Below are positions 1 to 9,580 of a stretch of DNA of 64,000 nt, piece after piece (position 1 is the stretch's first letter; each line of letters starts with the position of its first letter). The position numbers were made by a program, and so were the translations under genes. This DNA comes from an uncultured Muribaculaceae bacterium (GTDB lineage: Bacteria; Bacteroidota; Bacteroidia; Bacteroidales; Muribaculaceae), in the NCBI GenBank assembly GCA_910585275.1, contig CAJUCW010000001.1, forward strand, positions 62,001 through 126,000, written 5' to 3'. The notes below the pieces were generated by a model, which worked only from the letters and a program-made list of their open reading frames with translations, was not told the DNA's origin and made no database searches.

Positions 1-272
1 TGCAGTGTACTAATAGTGTACTTTTGGGGAAGTTGAGGGAAAGTGAAGGAAAATGAGTTTGATATTTTTATGGGGCGTTAAGGATATTTAACTGCGTTGC
101 TTTTCCTGTTTTTTTCGGTTTAGTACACCTAATTTTTTTGAGATTTCCACTTTCTCCATTTCAGGAATTATCTTTTACATGTCTTGTTGATTTCGGACAA
201 TCATCAGCGCGATATATATATCAGATACATTTCAAAGCCAAGTTAGCGATACGATTCACAAGGTCGAATCTT

Positions 273-1709
273 TTAAGATTTGACTTCCCAATGACCGTTT
301 TTGTCGCTTCCTTCTCTGTTCAACAATCCCATTTCACGAAGAGCCTTTGTAGTTCTCTTTGCTGTTTTTTCAGTTACAGTCATAAGGGCGGCAAGTTCCC
401 TATGCGTTACGTTCGGATTGGATTCGATTATTTCTAAGGCCTTTTTTTGTGTTTCAGTAAGATTTACAGGGACATTTACAGGGACATTTACAGGGACATT
501 TACAGGGACATCATTTTCCTTCGTTGTCTTATTTACCGGCGGATAAGCTCGGGCGGAGACCTTTAATATAAAGGCATCAAGATGGTAAGTAGGCGGCAAC
601 ATATTCACAGCCTCCATTTCTCTGCTCATACGATCAACACCTTCTCCAAATTCCTTTACAAACTTGTATGCTTTCAGAAACTGTGCAATGTGAGGATTGC
701 GTGAGAAGTGCGTGTGACGAATGTTGTCAGGCTTCACATTGCCTGGCAATGTGCCGGGACTCTCAAATACAAGACGGTCATCGAACATCTTTACTTGTAT
801 TTCAGTGCCACGGATCGCATAATCACGGTGGCATTCGGAGTTGACCGTGAGTTCTTGTAGTACAAAATGAGGATATTCCCGTTTGGTTACAAACCGTCCG
901 TCCTGCCCGAGATAGGTAGGCTCGTCAATCTGTAATTCAAGCAGTTCAACCATCTTGTTTATCTGATTGAGAATAGTGCCCTCAAATGTAATGTCTTTGA
1001 CTACATTCATCTCGGCTCCGACTTTCTCCTCTGTACCTCGATACTTTATGAAACGGATTCTTGCACGGGGAAAGAATCGTTGAGGATTATTTCCGAACAA
1101 AAGAATCGCAGCCGCACTTATTCGCTGGCCTAAATCGGATTCAATTACATAATCGTTGTTCTCGGTCAGAAACTCCATTACAGACTTCCCATATCCGAGG
1201 ACATTCATATAATCCTTTACAGCAGACAGATCCAAATCCTCTATCGTTGCGTTTGCAACAGGAGTATCTTCAAAAGACTGCACTCCTTTGTCGTACATCA
1301 GTTGCATACGTTCCAAAAAAGTCAATTTTCGCGACTTGTCGCCTATTCTAAGATAGCACTCGTCATTCTGAGTGGCGTGGAGATCAACGCTCGGCTGGAT
1401 ATGAAAAAGCAATATTTTATCATGCTCTCCATTCCTGTTAGTGCAGTCCATTAGGTCAAACGTAGCTTTTACCGTAGGATTACAGTAATCATAAGGTACA
1501 CGGAGTAGCTCATTCAAATGCTTCTCACTTGAACATACACCCTCAATCTCCCGTTTGCGGTCAGAGATACCGACTGCGAGTTCTCCACCGTCAGCATTAG
1601 CCATAGCCACAAAAGTGACGGCCAGACCTTTCGGATCAATTGCAAAGCTCTTGCAATCAAAAGTCTGACCTTCCTCACGAGTCAATATGTCATCAATAGT
1701 CATGTTCAT
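273..1709 (-). CDS. AlbA_2 (Schlafen-type) ATP-binding transcriptional regulator
   Basis: A 478-residue protein of the family often annotated as ATP-dependent DNA helicase RecG-like, although it has no helicase motifs. The N-terminal ~130 residues match the AlbA_2 fold (start TREEGQTFDCKSF, then VAMANADGGELAVGISD). Residues ~280-390 resemble the GHKL-like HATPase_c_4 segment (HRDYAIRGTEIQVKMFDDRLVFESPGTLP is split here over its core HRDYAIRG and ESPGTLPG). The last ~60 residues form a winged helix. Between these lies a VPVN tetrapeptide repeat encoded by perfect 12-bp tandem repeats. An alternative start is Met3 at 1703. It is probably a regulator of a nearby accessory locus, but no partner operon is visible here. 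The family call is fairly sure; the role is inferred. Confidence 0.8.
   Translation of the reverse strand: MNMTIDDILTREEGQTFDCKSFAIDPKGLAVTFVAMANADGGELAVGISDRKREIEGVCSSEKHLNELLRVPYDYCNPTVKATFDLMDCTNRNGEHDKILLFHIQPSVDLHATQNDECYLRIGDKSRKLTFLERMQLMYDKGVQSFEDTPVANATIEDLDLSAVKDYMNVLGYGKSVMEFLTENNDYVIESDLGQRISAAAILLFGNNPQRFFPRARIRFIKYRGTEEKVGAEMNVVKDITFEGTILNQINKMVELLELQIDEPTYLGQDGRFVTKREYPHFVLQELTVNSECHRDYAIRGTEIQVKMFDDRLVFESPGTLPGNVKPDNIRHTHFSRNPHIAQFLKAYKFVKEFGEGVDRMSREMEAVNMLPPTYHLDAFILKVSARAYPPVNKTTKENDVPVNVPVNVPVNVPVNLTETQKKALEIIESNPNVTHRELAALMTVTEKTAKRTTKALREMGLLNREGSDKNGHWEVKS
462..521. repeat. Five perfect 12-bp tandem repeats inside the AlbA_2 gene
   Basis: The unit ATTTACAGGGAC (plus strand) occurs five times without a mismatch. 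On the minus strand it encodes the repeating tetrapeptide VPVN, in the linker between the ATP-binding domain and the C-terminal winged helix. A change in copy number stays in frame and alters only linker length. Confidence 0.95.
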
Positions 1710-1738
1710 AATCAGCTATGGCATCAATGCCAACAATG

Positions 1739-1746
1739 CAAAGTTA
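1739..1746 (-). promoter_or_regulatory. -7 box of the AlbA_2 regulator
   Basis: The minus strand reads TAACTTTG, a perfect Bacteroidetes -7 box, 29 bases before the ATG. No clear TTTG lies 19-21 bases upstream. Confidence 0.55.
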
Positions 1747-1840
1747 CGAAAATATCCTGACATATTGATGATTACAGCGAAATTATATCATCATAAGCAT
1801 TTTACAACTTTAAAATAAAAGCGGCAAGAGAGGGAGCGGC

Positions 1841-2210
1841 CTTAATTGTTGGCGGCGGGATGCCGTCAAAAGGTGACGGTGCAGGCACTGACACCCATTG
1901 ACCGCATCGCACCTATGGGCACCGGCGGAACACCGATAACCGGCAACGCCTCCGAGGTAAGCATCGGGGACGCTGCTTTTACCTCTGAGACTCTATGCCG
2001 TTCATCCGTGTTCTTTTTCGCCGTTGCTGGATAAGGATTTTTACGACCGCTCCCTCACTTACCGCCTGACAGCAGTCCACGAGCCGAGACAGTGATGTGC
2101 CGCCTTCCTGCGTTGTCGGCATATCACAGACTCGCCTTTCCGGGACTGGGCAGTGCCATTCTTTCAGGAACGTCTCCTACCGTAGGTTATCAGATACAAG
2201 GCTATGCACA
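1841..2210 (+). pseudogene. GC-rich degenerate coding remnant, unidentified
   Basis: This part of the 0.7-kb gap before the next gene is clearly richer in G+C than its neighbours. Two overlapping plus-strand frames each look protein-like for 45-60 codons. The first ends in a run of Phe-rich codons at 2034. The second covers about 1961-2095 and ends in YRLTAVHEPRQ. A single indel would join them. Neither has a convincing start or promoter. It may be a remnant of a mobile element, but I do not recognise the protein. From 2210 to 2380 I see nothing. Confidence 0.3.
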
Positions 2211-2384
2211 TACTTGACAACATTGCAATGAGATTGGTGTCGTCGTAAAATAATGCTCTGACCAACCAATATATTCCTACTATCAATGAGAGAACACCTG
2301 CAACAAATCAGGGAAATTTTTACATCGCATGTTACTTATTTAAGCATTTCTTCTAAAGAGAAGACATTTCATTATGTTGCATGT

Positions 2385-2415
2385 ATTGGAATTTCAATAT
2401 TTTCATGTAAATTTG
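2385..2415 (+). promoter_or_regulatory. Promoter of the zinc-ribbon membrane protein
   Basis: ATTG, 19 bases, then TAAATTTG. The predicted RNA start is near 2420, which supports translation from 2442 and not from the earlier ATG at 2286. Confidence 0.65.
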
Positions 2416-2441
2416 CGATATCATACATAACCTTCATAACG

Positions 2442-4070
2442 ATGAAAAAAGAAATCAAGAGAGCCAACTACCGTAAACAAGATTCTCAGACAAAAAACAT
2501 AATTGCAGGAATAATTTGCCTGATATGTCTGGTAGCCGTAATTCTTTGGCAACCTTCCCCGAAATTCGGCAAGCCAGCAGATGTGGTGGTCAAAGAAGAC
2601 GCCCATGCCTTCATTTACGCCTTTTCGGGAGCGCAAAACAAATGGCGCCTTGACGAAACTGACCGAATCATCCCTGCAGGAACTCAACTGAAAGCCGTAG
2701 CTGAATGCTCAACATACAAGTGGGCGGTTGACGATAACGAAGGAAACCGTTTCGCAATCGACAAATCAAAAGTTGAAGGAGACGTCTCGGAACTTAAGAC
2801 CATAACCCCCGGATATTGCCATGCTTATCGGGGGATGTCACTCGACGGACGCAGGCTTGACGACATAATGAAAGAAGCGGGCGACTACATTTATGCCGAT
2901 GCCACAGCCGGAAAGTATTATTTCGAACAAATCGTACTCACCAACGGAAGCGAACGTCACAAAGGAGCGTTGCTTACCGTTAACAGCGACGGTGTGGTCA
3001 CAAACACGGAGCCCACATCTCAACCACAACATAATCTATATACATCGCTGCCATTTTTCGACCGTATCATAAGCCTGAATCTCTACACAAAATTCTTACC
3101 TTTCACACAAGATGCCGAAACAGAACCATACGAAGGTTTTTCACTGAAAAAAATCGGTTCATCGCTATGGGGCATCATCACTTCGATCATAACATTCATC
3201 CTCCTGATTATAGCAATAACAATCGCATTCGGTCTTTCCGTAGTAATTACATACGGAGCCGGAAACCTGCTGTTCAACGCCATCGGACGTTTTACGAAGC
3301 TTAAAAACAGCGTTATCACCACAGTGGAATATATCTACATGGTTCCATGCATATATATTATCCTCCTTTCCATGTTTTTCGCATGTAATGACATTTGGCT
3401 TCTCATTTTGCCCATAGCAATCGGAGTGACGGTATTTATGGTCCAGTTTGTCGAAAGCCATTCAATCCGAGATGCCCGTTGCTCCGAATGCCGTTCCCTT
3501 AACACCATTGACGTAGAGGAAATCACATATTCCACCGGCTACGATGTCGAGGGGAAAGAGGGAAAAAGCATGGATTTAGGGAAAGAGGAGGATATCGACA
3601 CTGTGCGTGTAATCGAACACCGCCTTGTGGAGACCCACACATGCTGCTGCAACTGCAATCATACCGAAGATTCAAGCAGAACCTACGACGATAAAGGAGA
3701 ATGGGTGAAAATCGAGACAGTGGCGTGTCCGAAATGCGGCAAACACACATTGGACGCTTTCTCGACCGTAACGGAAAGCACCGCCCAATATGTCACAGAG
3801 ACCTACACCTCCAAAGGGAAAATGAAAGACAAAGGCATTAACCTAAAAACGCTTGACCATGAATATGAGAGGGTTGACCGCGAAAGCACCTACGGGCACT
3901 GGACCGGCTACGTGGTATATGAGAAACACGTATGGTGTACGGAATGCGATTATTGCAATACAGTCGAATTCCGTTACACGCCCGACACCTCATCGCATAA
4001 GATATCGGAAGCCCAAATTAAAAACAGATTCAAGCCGAAAGAAGATATTATCAACGATCTTTTCAACTGA
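2442..4070 (+). CDS. Membrane protein with cysteine-pair zinc ribbons, unknown function
   Basis: The reading frame opens at 2286, but the promoter at 2385-2415 makes ATG 2442 the likely start (542 residues). A hydrophobic helix (IIAGIICLICLVAVILW) follows a basic N-terminus. A soluble, probably extracytoplasmic part of ~180 residues comes next, then two or three further membrane segments around residues 250-340. The C-terminal half is soluble and has four cysteine clusters (CSEC, CCCNC, CPKC, CTECDYC), which look like zinc ribbons. I do not recognise the family. The cluster spacing suggests metal binding or protein contact more than catalysis. It stands alone between accessory DNA and a convergent waaA, so context gives no function. 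Confidence 0.7.
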   Translation: MKKEIKRANYRKQDSQTKNIIAGIICLICLVAVILWQPSPKFGKPADVVVKEDAHAFIYAFSGAQNKWRLDETDRIIPAGTQLKAVAECSTYKWAVDDNEGNRFAIDKSKVEGDVSELKTITPGYCHAYRGMSLDGRRLDDIMKEAGDYIYADATAGKYYFEQIVLTNGSERHKGALLTVNSDGVVTNTEPTSQPQHNLYTSLPFFDRIISLNLYTKFLPFTQDAETEPYEGFSLKKIGSSLWGIITSIITFILLIIAITIAFGLSVVITYGAGNLLFNAIGRFTKLKNSVITTVEYIYMVPCIYIILLSMFFACNDIWLLILPIAIGVTVFMVQFVESHSIRDARCSECRSLNTIDVEEITYSTGYDVEGKEGKSMDLGKEEDIDTVRVIEHRLVETHTCCCNCNHTEDSSRTYDDKGEWVKIETVACPKCGKHTLDAFSTVTESTAQYVTETYTSKGKMKDKGINLKTLDHEYERVDRESTYGHWTGYVVYEKHVWCTECDYCNTVEFRYTPDTSSHKISEAQIKNRFKPKEDIINDLFN

Positions 4071-4124
4071 ATTCCTGATGGCTCCCTACCGTATCGCAGC
4101 AATTATGGAGATGTGTCGTTTTTA

Positions 4125-5441
4125 TCAGGAAAAAATCGAAGAAAGAATCTTGTCAGATGCACCTGTTTTTTCCTGAATGTATTCTCCGGCCCAACGGCCA
4201 CGTTTCTCCAATTCCTTAGGGTCATATAGGAGTCGGTCGGCATTCCGTTCGTACGAAGCGGCATCCACCACTTCTATACCACCCCCAAGGGTCTTGAGTT
4301 CCTGTGCCTCTATGAACTTGGAATTTTCAGGACCGAATATCACGGGAATGCCATAAACGGCTGCCTCGTTCATATTGTGGACGCTAACTCCGAAGCCACC
4401 GCCGATATACGCTACGTCGGCATACGCGTATGCGCTCGACAATAAACCGAAACAGTCTATCACAAGCACACGTTTCCCTTCACCGGCAGCCGGATTCTCC
4501 TTGAGCTCACTCATCAGCACCACCTCACCCGGCACCAATTCCTTGAGTTTTGCGAGACGATTCTCATCGAATTCATGAGGGGCAATCACCGCCTTCACTC
4601 CGTTGCGTCCGCGAAGCCACGCGCCATACACCTCCTCGTCTGCAGGCCAGCTGCTTCCGAACATTATCACAAAAGGAGCGCGATTTTCATCACCCTTCTT
4701 CCCGACGAATGCATCCAGTTCCGGAATATCCTTTCGGGAGTTAAGGATATCGGTCACACGGTCAAAACGGGTGTCGCCTGCCACCTCAACGTTTTTAACC
4801 CCAATTCCGGCAAGTAAGTCGCGGCTACGACCATCCTGTACGAAAATCTTCGTGTACCATTTGAGCCAATGGCCATACCATGCGCTCCTCTTCTTGAAAA
4901 AGAACTGGTCGGGACGAAAGACGGCACTCACCAGGTAAGTCGGAATCTGGCGCTTCCACAATTCATGGAGATAATTGCGCCAGAATTCATACTTCACAAA
5001 CACCGCCATCTCCGGATTCACCTTATAAAGGAAGCGCCTCACACGTTTCGGAGTGTCGAAGGGCAGATAGCACACACAGTCGGCCCCTGCATAATTCTTG
5101 CGCACTTCATAACCCGAAGGGGAAAAAAAGGTAAGCAATATCTTAAATTCCGGACGAAGCCTGCGAATTTTCTCTATCAAGGGCCTGCCCTGTTCGAACT
5201 CCCCGAGAGAGGCGGCATGAATCCATATATAGCGGTCGCCGGGAGATATGGCGGCGTCAAGACGCTCCCATATCTCCTTTTGGCCTTCATTCAGTTTCTT
5301 AGCTTTCGGATTGCCCGATGCAGCAAGCCTCACCCCAAGCCTATATGCGGAAATCCCCATGGTATAAAGGGGCTGTTCCAAAAGTTGGCGTGCAGCTTCG
5401 GCAAGAAAAGACCTTACCTCTTTAAAAGAAGTGACTTTCAT
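4125..5441 (-). CDS. waaA: 3-deoxy-D-manno-octulosonic acid (Kdo) transferase
   Basis: It transfers Kdo from CMP-Kdo to lipid A precursor on the inner face of the inner membrane, an essential step in lipopolysaccharide synthesis. The protein has 438 residues, the normal length. It has the N-terminal membrane-associated helix (residues ~25-40), the ASLGEFEQ motif at 77-84 with the presumed base Glu81, and KYEFW at 150-154. The C-terminal half is a GT-B domain with a nucleotide-binding IGGGFG and a HNMNEAAVYGIPVIFGP segment. Its ATG overlaps the gltX stop by four bases (ATGA), so the two are translationally coupled. It is the last gene of the deaD-DUF3256-gltX-waaA operon. Confidence 0.95.
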   Translation of the reverse strand: MKVTSFKEVRSFLAEAARQLLEQPLYTMGISAYRLGVRLAASGNPKAKKLNEGQKEIWERLDAAISPGDRYIWIHAASLGEFEQGRPLIEKIRRLRPEFKILLTFFSPSGYEVRKNYAGADCVCYLPFDTPKRVRRFLYKVNPEMAVFVKYEFWRNYLHELWKRQIPTYLVSAVFRPDQFFFKKRSAWYGHWLKWYTKIFVQDGRSRDLLAGIGVKNVEVAGDTRFDRVTDILNSRKDIPELDAFVGKKGDENRAPFVIMFGSSWPADEEVYGAWLRGRNGVKAVIAPHEFDENRLAKLKELVPGEVVLMSELKENPAAGEGKRVLVIDCFGLLSSAYAYADVAYIGGGFGVSVHNMNEAAVYGIPVIFGPENSKFIEAQELKTLGGGIEVVDAASYERNADRLLYDPKELEKRGRWAGEYIQEKTGASDKILSSIFS

Positions 5442-6967
5442 TTCTCCGGTGCGGGTATTTCCTTGATGGCACGACGTATGCGGGAAATAACCTCATCCTT
5501 GGGCATAAGCTCCGTGATGTCGAACATATGCGGACCACGGCAAGCACCCACCACGGCAAGGCGGAAAGCGTTCATCACGTTGCCGAGATGGTATCCTTTT
5601 GCGGCAATCCAATCGAGCACTATCTTCTCGGCATTGGCCGACGTCATGTCGTCAATCCCTTCGAGCACCTCTATCAGTTCCTCCATGATGCGGGGAGTGT
5701 CGGCTCCCCAGCGTTTCTTTACATCCTTCTCCGCATATGCCTCGGGCGCACGGAAGAAGAAGTCGCCCTGCGTCCAAAGGTCGGGGACAAGGTCGGCACG
5801 TCCCTTAACCATCCCTACGGCTTTAGCCACATATTCCGGATCGGCATCGGTTATGCCGTTTTCCACAAGCACAGGAATGAAAAGTTGTGCAAGGGTGTCG
5901 TTGTCGGTCATTCCGAGATATTCATGGTTGAACCATATACCTTTCTTATAATCGAACTTGGCGCCGCTCTTGGAGCAATGAGCAAACGAGAATTTGGCGA
6001 TAAGTTCGTCCATCGTCATCAGTTCGCTGTCGTCGCCCGGATTCCATCCGAGGAGGGCGAGGAAATTCACCACGGCCTGCGGCAAGTAACCCTTCTCACG
6101 ATAACCCGAAGAGATTTCGCCGCTGGAAGGGTCGTGCCATTCGAGCGGGAAAACAGGGAATCCGAGTTTGTCGCCGTCGCGCTTTGAGAGCTTGCCGTTG
6201 CCCACGGGTTTGAGAAGCAGTGGCAGATGCACGAACTGAGGCATGGTGTCGCTCCAGCCGAACGCTTCGTAAAGGAGCACATGGAGAGGTGCGGAAGGCA
6301 ACCATTCCTCACCGCGGATCACATGGCTCACCTCCATCAGATGGTCATCGACGATATTTGCGAGATGATAGGTGGGAAGATCGTCGGCACTCTTATAAAG
6401 CACCTTGTCGTCGAGAATGTTGCTGTTGATAACCACTTCGCCACGGATAAGATCGTTGACCTTCACCTCACGGTCGGGGTCAATCTTGAAACGCACCACA
6501 TACTGGACGCCGTCAGCAATAAGACGTTGCACTTCATCGGCAGGCATCGTCAGGGAGTTGCGCATAGAGCCGCGGGTGGAAGCGTCATACTGGAAATTGG
6601 GTATGCGCTGACGCGCCTCTTCAAGTTCTTCCGGAGTGTCGAAAGCGATATAGGCCTTTCCGGCGTCAAGGAGCTTCTTAACGTTCTCACGATATATATC
6701 GCGGCGTTCGCTCTGCTTGTAAGGGCCGTAAGCACCCCCCTCGCGCACGCCTTCGTCTATGCCGATTCCGAGCCACGCAAGACTCTCGTTGATATAATCT
6801 TCGGCCCCCGGCACAAAACGGCGGCTGTCGGTGTCTTCGATACGCAGAATCATATCGCCGCCGTTCTGGCGCGCGAATATATAGTTATAAAGCGCGGTGC
6901 GCACTCCCCCGATATGGAGGGGGCCCGTCGGCGACGGTGCGAATCTCACTCTTACTTTTCGTTCCAT
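5438..6967 (-). CDS. gltX: Glutamyl-tRNA synthetase
   Basis: A cytoplasmic class I aminoacyl-tRNA synthetase that charges tRNA-Glu. The 509-residue length is normal. The HIGH-type motif is HIGG at 18-21, within FAPSPTGPLHIGG. The KMSKS-type motif is KLSKR at 259-263. A C-terminal anticodon-binding domain follows. It lies 38 bases after DUF3256 and overlaps waaA by four bases. Confidence 0.97.
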   Translation of the reverse strand: MERKVRVRFAPSPTGPLHIGGVRTALYNYIFARQNGGDMILRIEDTDSRRFVPGAEDYINESLAWLGIGIDEGVREGGAYGPYKQSERRDIYRENVKKLLDAGKAYIAFDTPEELEEARQRIPNFQYDASTRGSMRNSLTMPADEVQRLIADGVQYVVRFKIDPDREVKVNDLIRGEVVINSNILDDKVLYKSADDLPTYHLANIVDDHLMEVSHVIRGEEWLPSAPLHVLLYEAFGWSDTMPQFVHLPLLLKPVGNGKLSKRDGDKLGFPVFPLEWHDPSSGEISSGYREKGYLPQAVVNFLALLGWNPGDDSELMTMDELIAKFSFAHCSKSGAKFDYKKGIWFNHEYLGMTDNDTLAQLFIPVLVENGITDADPEYVAKAVGMVKGRADLVPDLWTQGDFFFRAPEAYAEKDVKKRWGADTPRIMEELIEVLEGIDDMTSANAEKIVLDWIAAKGYHLGNVMNAFRLAVVGACRGPHMFDITELMPKDEVISRIRRAIKEIPAPEK

Positions 6968-7005
6968 GTTTCTTTATTCAAAATTGTCAGTTTGCTGTGT
7001 TGTTT

Positions 7006-7719
7006 TCATTTATATTTCCCGTTCCACCGTAGAGTGACCTCCGGCTTCAAGAAAAGCTTCACTATATTGTAGTCGTCAACATCCATGAATTCCCCTACTG
7101 TAAGACGCGCGGAAATATCATTATTTTTAGCATTGGCCGAATATTCCACCGTAGGGAAGGGTATCATCTCCCTGATTTCCTTCATGGTAGTGGCAGAACC
7201 CTTGGGAATGTCGAAAAACGCTTTAAGCTCGGGGGCCTTGAAATATTTCTTTGTGTCGAGCGGGGCAAGAGTCGAGTCGTCGGCATAGAAATCCACCTGG
7301 CTGTCAGACGCCTGTGCGTTGCCGCCCACAGTATATACCGTCATAGCCAGAAGTTTATCCTTATCCTTAAGAATCTTAATCTCGAAAACACTCACCGGCG
7401 TAAGTTGCACTTTCAGATAGTCAGGGGCGACATCGATAAGCCACGACAAACCCGACATGGCGTTCTTGGCGCGATACACGCTGTCGGCATCCCAATAATC
7501 GAGCATGTCAAGACGCGTGGATTTGCCAAGAATGTCGAGTGCAGGAGCCTGCAAGCGTTCAAACACCCCCCGGGCAGACGTCAAATCCGGAGTTATGGAA
7601 TCAGCCTTCTCCCCTGCAAAAGCGAGGGAAGAAGCAAAAAACGCCATCACCGCCACGGCAACGACACGCCATAACGACAACTTATTTTTTCTTCTTATAG
7701 AAAATCTCATAGTTTCCAT
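7006..7719 (-). CDS. DUF3256 family protein
   Basis: A Bacteroidetes-specific protein of unknown function. A signal peptide or single membrane helix (VVAVAVMAFFASSLAFAG) is followed by ~200 residues with an alternating beta-strand pattern, probably periplasmic. Candidate starts are 7749, 7719 and 7710. All lie inside the 3' end of deaD, so the genes overlap and are coupled. I favour 7719 or 7710, because the first stretch (MGRKPKSRNI) adds nothing to the signal peptide. Confidence 0.8.
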   Translation of the reverse strand: METMRFSIRRKNKLSLWRVVAVAVMAFFASSLAFAGEKADSITPDLTSARGVFERLQAPALDILGKSTRLDMLDYWDADSVYRAKNAMSGLSWLIDVAPDYLKVQLTPVSVFEIKILKDKDKLLAMTVYTVGGNAQASDSQVDFYADDSTLAPLDTKKYFKAPELKAFFDIPKGSATTMKEIREMIPFPTVEYSANAKNNDISARLTVGEFMDVDDYNIVKLFLKPEVTLRWNGKYK

Positions 7720-9580
7720 TATATTCCGGCTTTTTGGCTTTCGCCCCACCCTTTTTTTCCTTTTTCACTTTCTTCTCCTTTTTCTCCTTCTTCGGTTTTT
7801 CCGAAGCGAAGAAATCGTCCTTGCGCTTACCGCGCGACTTCGAAGATTTAGCAAACTCCTCCTTTTCCTGTTTGCGCTTGCGTTTCTCCTTTCGGTCTCG
7901 GGCATCGCGCGCATAATCGCGGTCGGTGGCAATTTCCGGACGTATGGTCGTGCCAAAGAAATCAACGTTGCAGAGAGCGTCGAGCACCTTCCTGGCATCG
8001 TCCTTGCGCACATCGAAAAGAGTATATTCCGGCATGAGGTCGATTCTTCCGATATCCGGCTTCCCTCCCACGACGTTGCGGTTTACAAGTTCCATAAGAT
8101 TTCCCGGGAAGAATCCCTGGGCCTTACCTACGTTCACCATGAGGCGTTCGTAGCCGTCTTGCGCCTTCCGGCGGTCTTTATCCATCTTTTCTCCCTTGCG
8201 ACGCTCCTTCTCCTTCCGTTCGCCCTTTTCCGGGGCGTTAAGGTCGATGTCGGGCATGTCCTGGTAATATTGGAGAAGACGGTTGAATTCGAGCGAAAGC
8301 ACGCGCTTGAGAAGGTCTTCCTCCGAAAGCCATTCGAGCTTCTTCCTCACGCCGGGCAAATATTTCGAGATTTCATCTTCGTTCACCTGCACCCGTTCGA
8401 GACGGTCGGCAAGATTATAGAGCTGCTTTTCTATGATATGCTCCGGGGTAGGCACTTTCTTATATTCGAAGGTTTTGCCTATTTTCTTCTCAATTTCCCG
8501 CAACTTCCCTTTTTCTCGCGAATGGATTATCGCCACGGACACGCCCGTCTTGTTGGCGCGTCCCGTACGTCCGGACCTATGTGTATATACGGCGACATCG
8601 TCGGGAAGACCATAATTTATGACGTGGGTAAGGTCGTCAACGTCGAGGCCACGGGCGGCCACGTCGGTGGCCACAAGAAGCTGTGTCACATGGTCGCGGA
8701 ATTTCTTCATGGCCAGGTCGCGCTGCGCCTGCGACAGGTCGCCGTGCAGACAGTCGGCATTATAGCCGTCGGCTATAAGTTTGTCGGCAATTTCCTGGGT
8801 ATCTTTTCGTGTTCGACAGAATATTATGCCATAAATGTCGGGATTGTTGTCGGCCACGCGTTTGAGGGCGAGATACTTGTCGTGAGCCTTCACCATATAA
8901 TATATGTGGCGCACATTCTTGCTGCCCTCATTGCGGTTTCCGGCAACGAACTCCACAGGGTCGTGCATGAACTCCTTGGCTATTCCCGCTATCTCCTTAG
9001 GCATGGTGGCGGAAAACATCAGCATCTTTCGGTCGGCAGGCACATGCGACAGAATCTCGCGGATGTCGTCGAGGAAACCCATGTTGAGCATCTCGTCGGC
9101 CTCGTCGAGAATTACGGTGTGCACATCGTCGAGCTTAACTTCTCCACGCTTGATAAGGTCGATAAGACGACCCGGCGTTGCCACAATCACTTGCACCCCC
9201 TTCCGGAGCGTGCGTATCTGGCTCTCTATGCTCGACCCGCCATAGACAGGAAGAATCCTGACATCATCGATATATTTTGAAAAATCGGCAAGGTCGCCGG
9301 CAATCTGAAGACACAGCTCTCGGGTAGGGGCTATTATCAATGCCTGCGGCACACTGCGTGAGGCATCGATGCGCTGCAGCACAGGCAAACCGAAAGCGGC
9401 GGTCTTTCCCGTGCCCGTCTGCGCGAGGCCCACCACGTCTCCTTCCTTTTCAAGGAGATGGGGAATAACCATCTCTTGAATGGGCATCGGGAGTTCGAAA
9501 CCCATTTCCCCGATAGCTTTCAGCAAGCGGGGCTCCACACCAAGGTCTTCAAACGACCTTGCGACTTTATTTTCGTCCAT
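7682..9580 (-). CDS. deaD: DEAD-box RNA helicase with DbpA-type RNA-binding domain
   Basis: An ATP-dependent RNA helicase of the DeaD/CsdA type, which acts in ribosome assembly and RNA turnover, especially in the cold. Of its 632 residues, the first ~370 form the two RecA-like domains: Q motif PMPIQ at 31-35, Walker A AQTGTGKT at 53-60, DEAD at 159-162, SAT at 190-192, and HRSGRTGR in motif VI. A DbpA-type RNA-binding fold lies at roughly 475-555. A very lysine-rich tail follows. It is the first gene of the operon with DUF3256, gltX and waaA, and has a ~160-base structured leader. Confidence 0.95.
   Translation of the reverse strand: MDENKVARSFEDLGVEPRLLKAIGEMGFELPMPIQEMVIPHLLEKEGDVVGLAQTGTGKTAAFGLPVLQRIDASRSVPQALIIAPTRELCLQIAGDLADFSKYIDDVRILPVYGGSSIESQIRTLRKGVQVIVATPGRLIDLIKRGEVKLDDVHTVILDEADEMLNMGFLDDIREILSHVPADRKMLMFSATMPKEIAGIAKEFMHDPVEFVAGNRNEGSKNVRHIYYMVKAHDKYLALKRVADNNPDIYGIIFCRTRKDTQEIADKLIADGYNADCLHGDLSQAQRDLAMKKFRDHVTQLLVATDVAARGLDVDDLTHVINYGLPDDVAVYTHRSGRTGRANKTGVSVAIIHSREKGKLREIEKKIGKTFEYKKVPTPEHIIEKQLYNLADRLERVQVNEDEISKYLPGVRKKLEWLSEEDLLKRVLSLEFNRLLQYYQDMPDIDLNAPEKGERKEKERRKGEKMDKDRRKAQDGYERLMVNVGKAQGFFPGNLMELVNRNVVGGKPDIGRIDLMPEYTLFDVRKDDARKVLDALCNVDFFGTTIRPEIATDRDYARDARDRKEKRKRKQEKEEFAKSSKSRGKRKDDFFASEKPKKEKKEKKVKKEKKGGAKAKKPEYNGNYEIFYKKKK

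Noticed and set aside
4869..5951. 360-codon plus-strand open frame
   Set aside because: It is antisense to both waaA and gltX, which are well-supported genes.
7505..9280. 591-codon plus-strand open frame
   Set aside because: It is the shadow of deaD on the opposite strand; the deaD motifs are complete and unambiguous.
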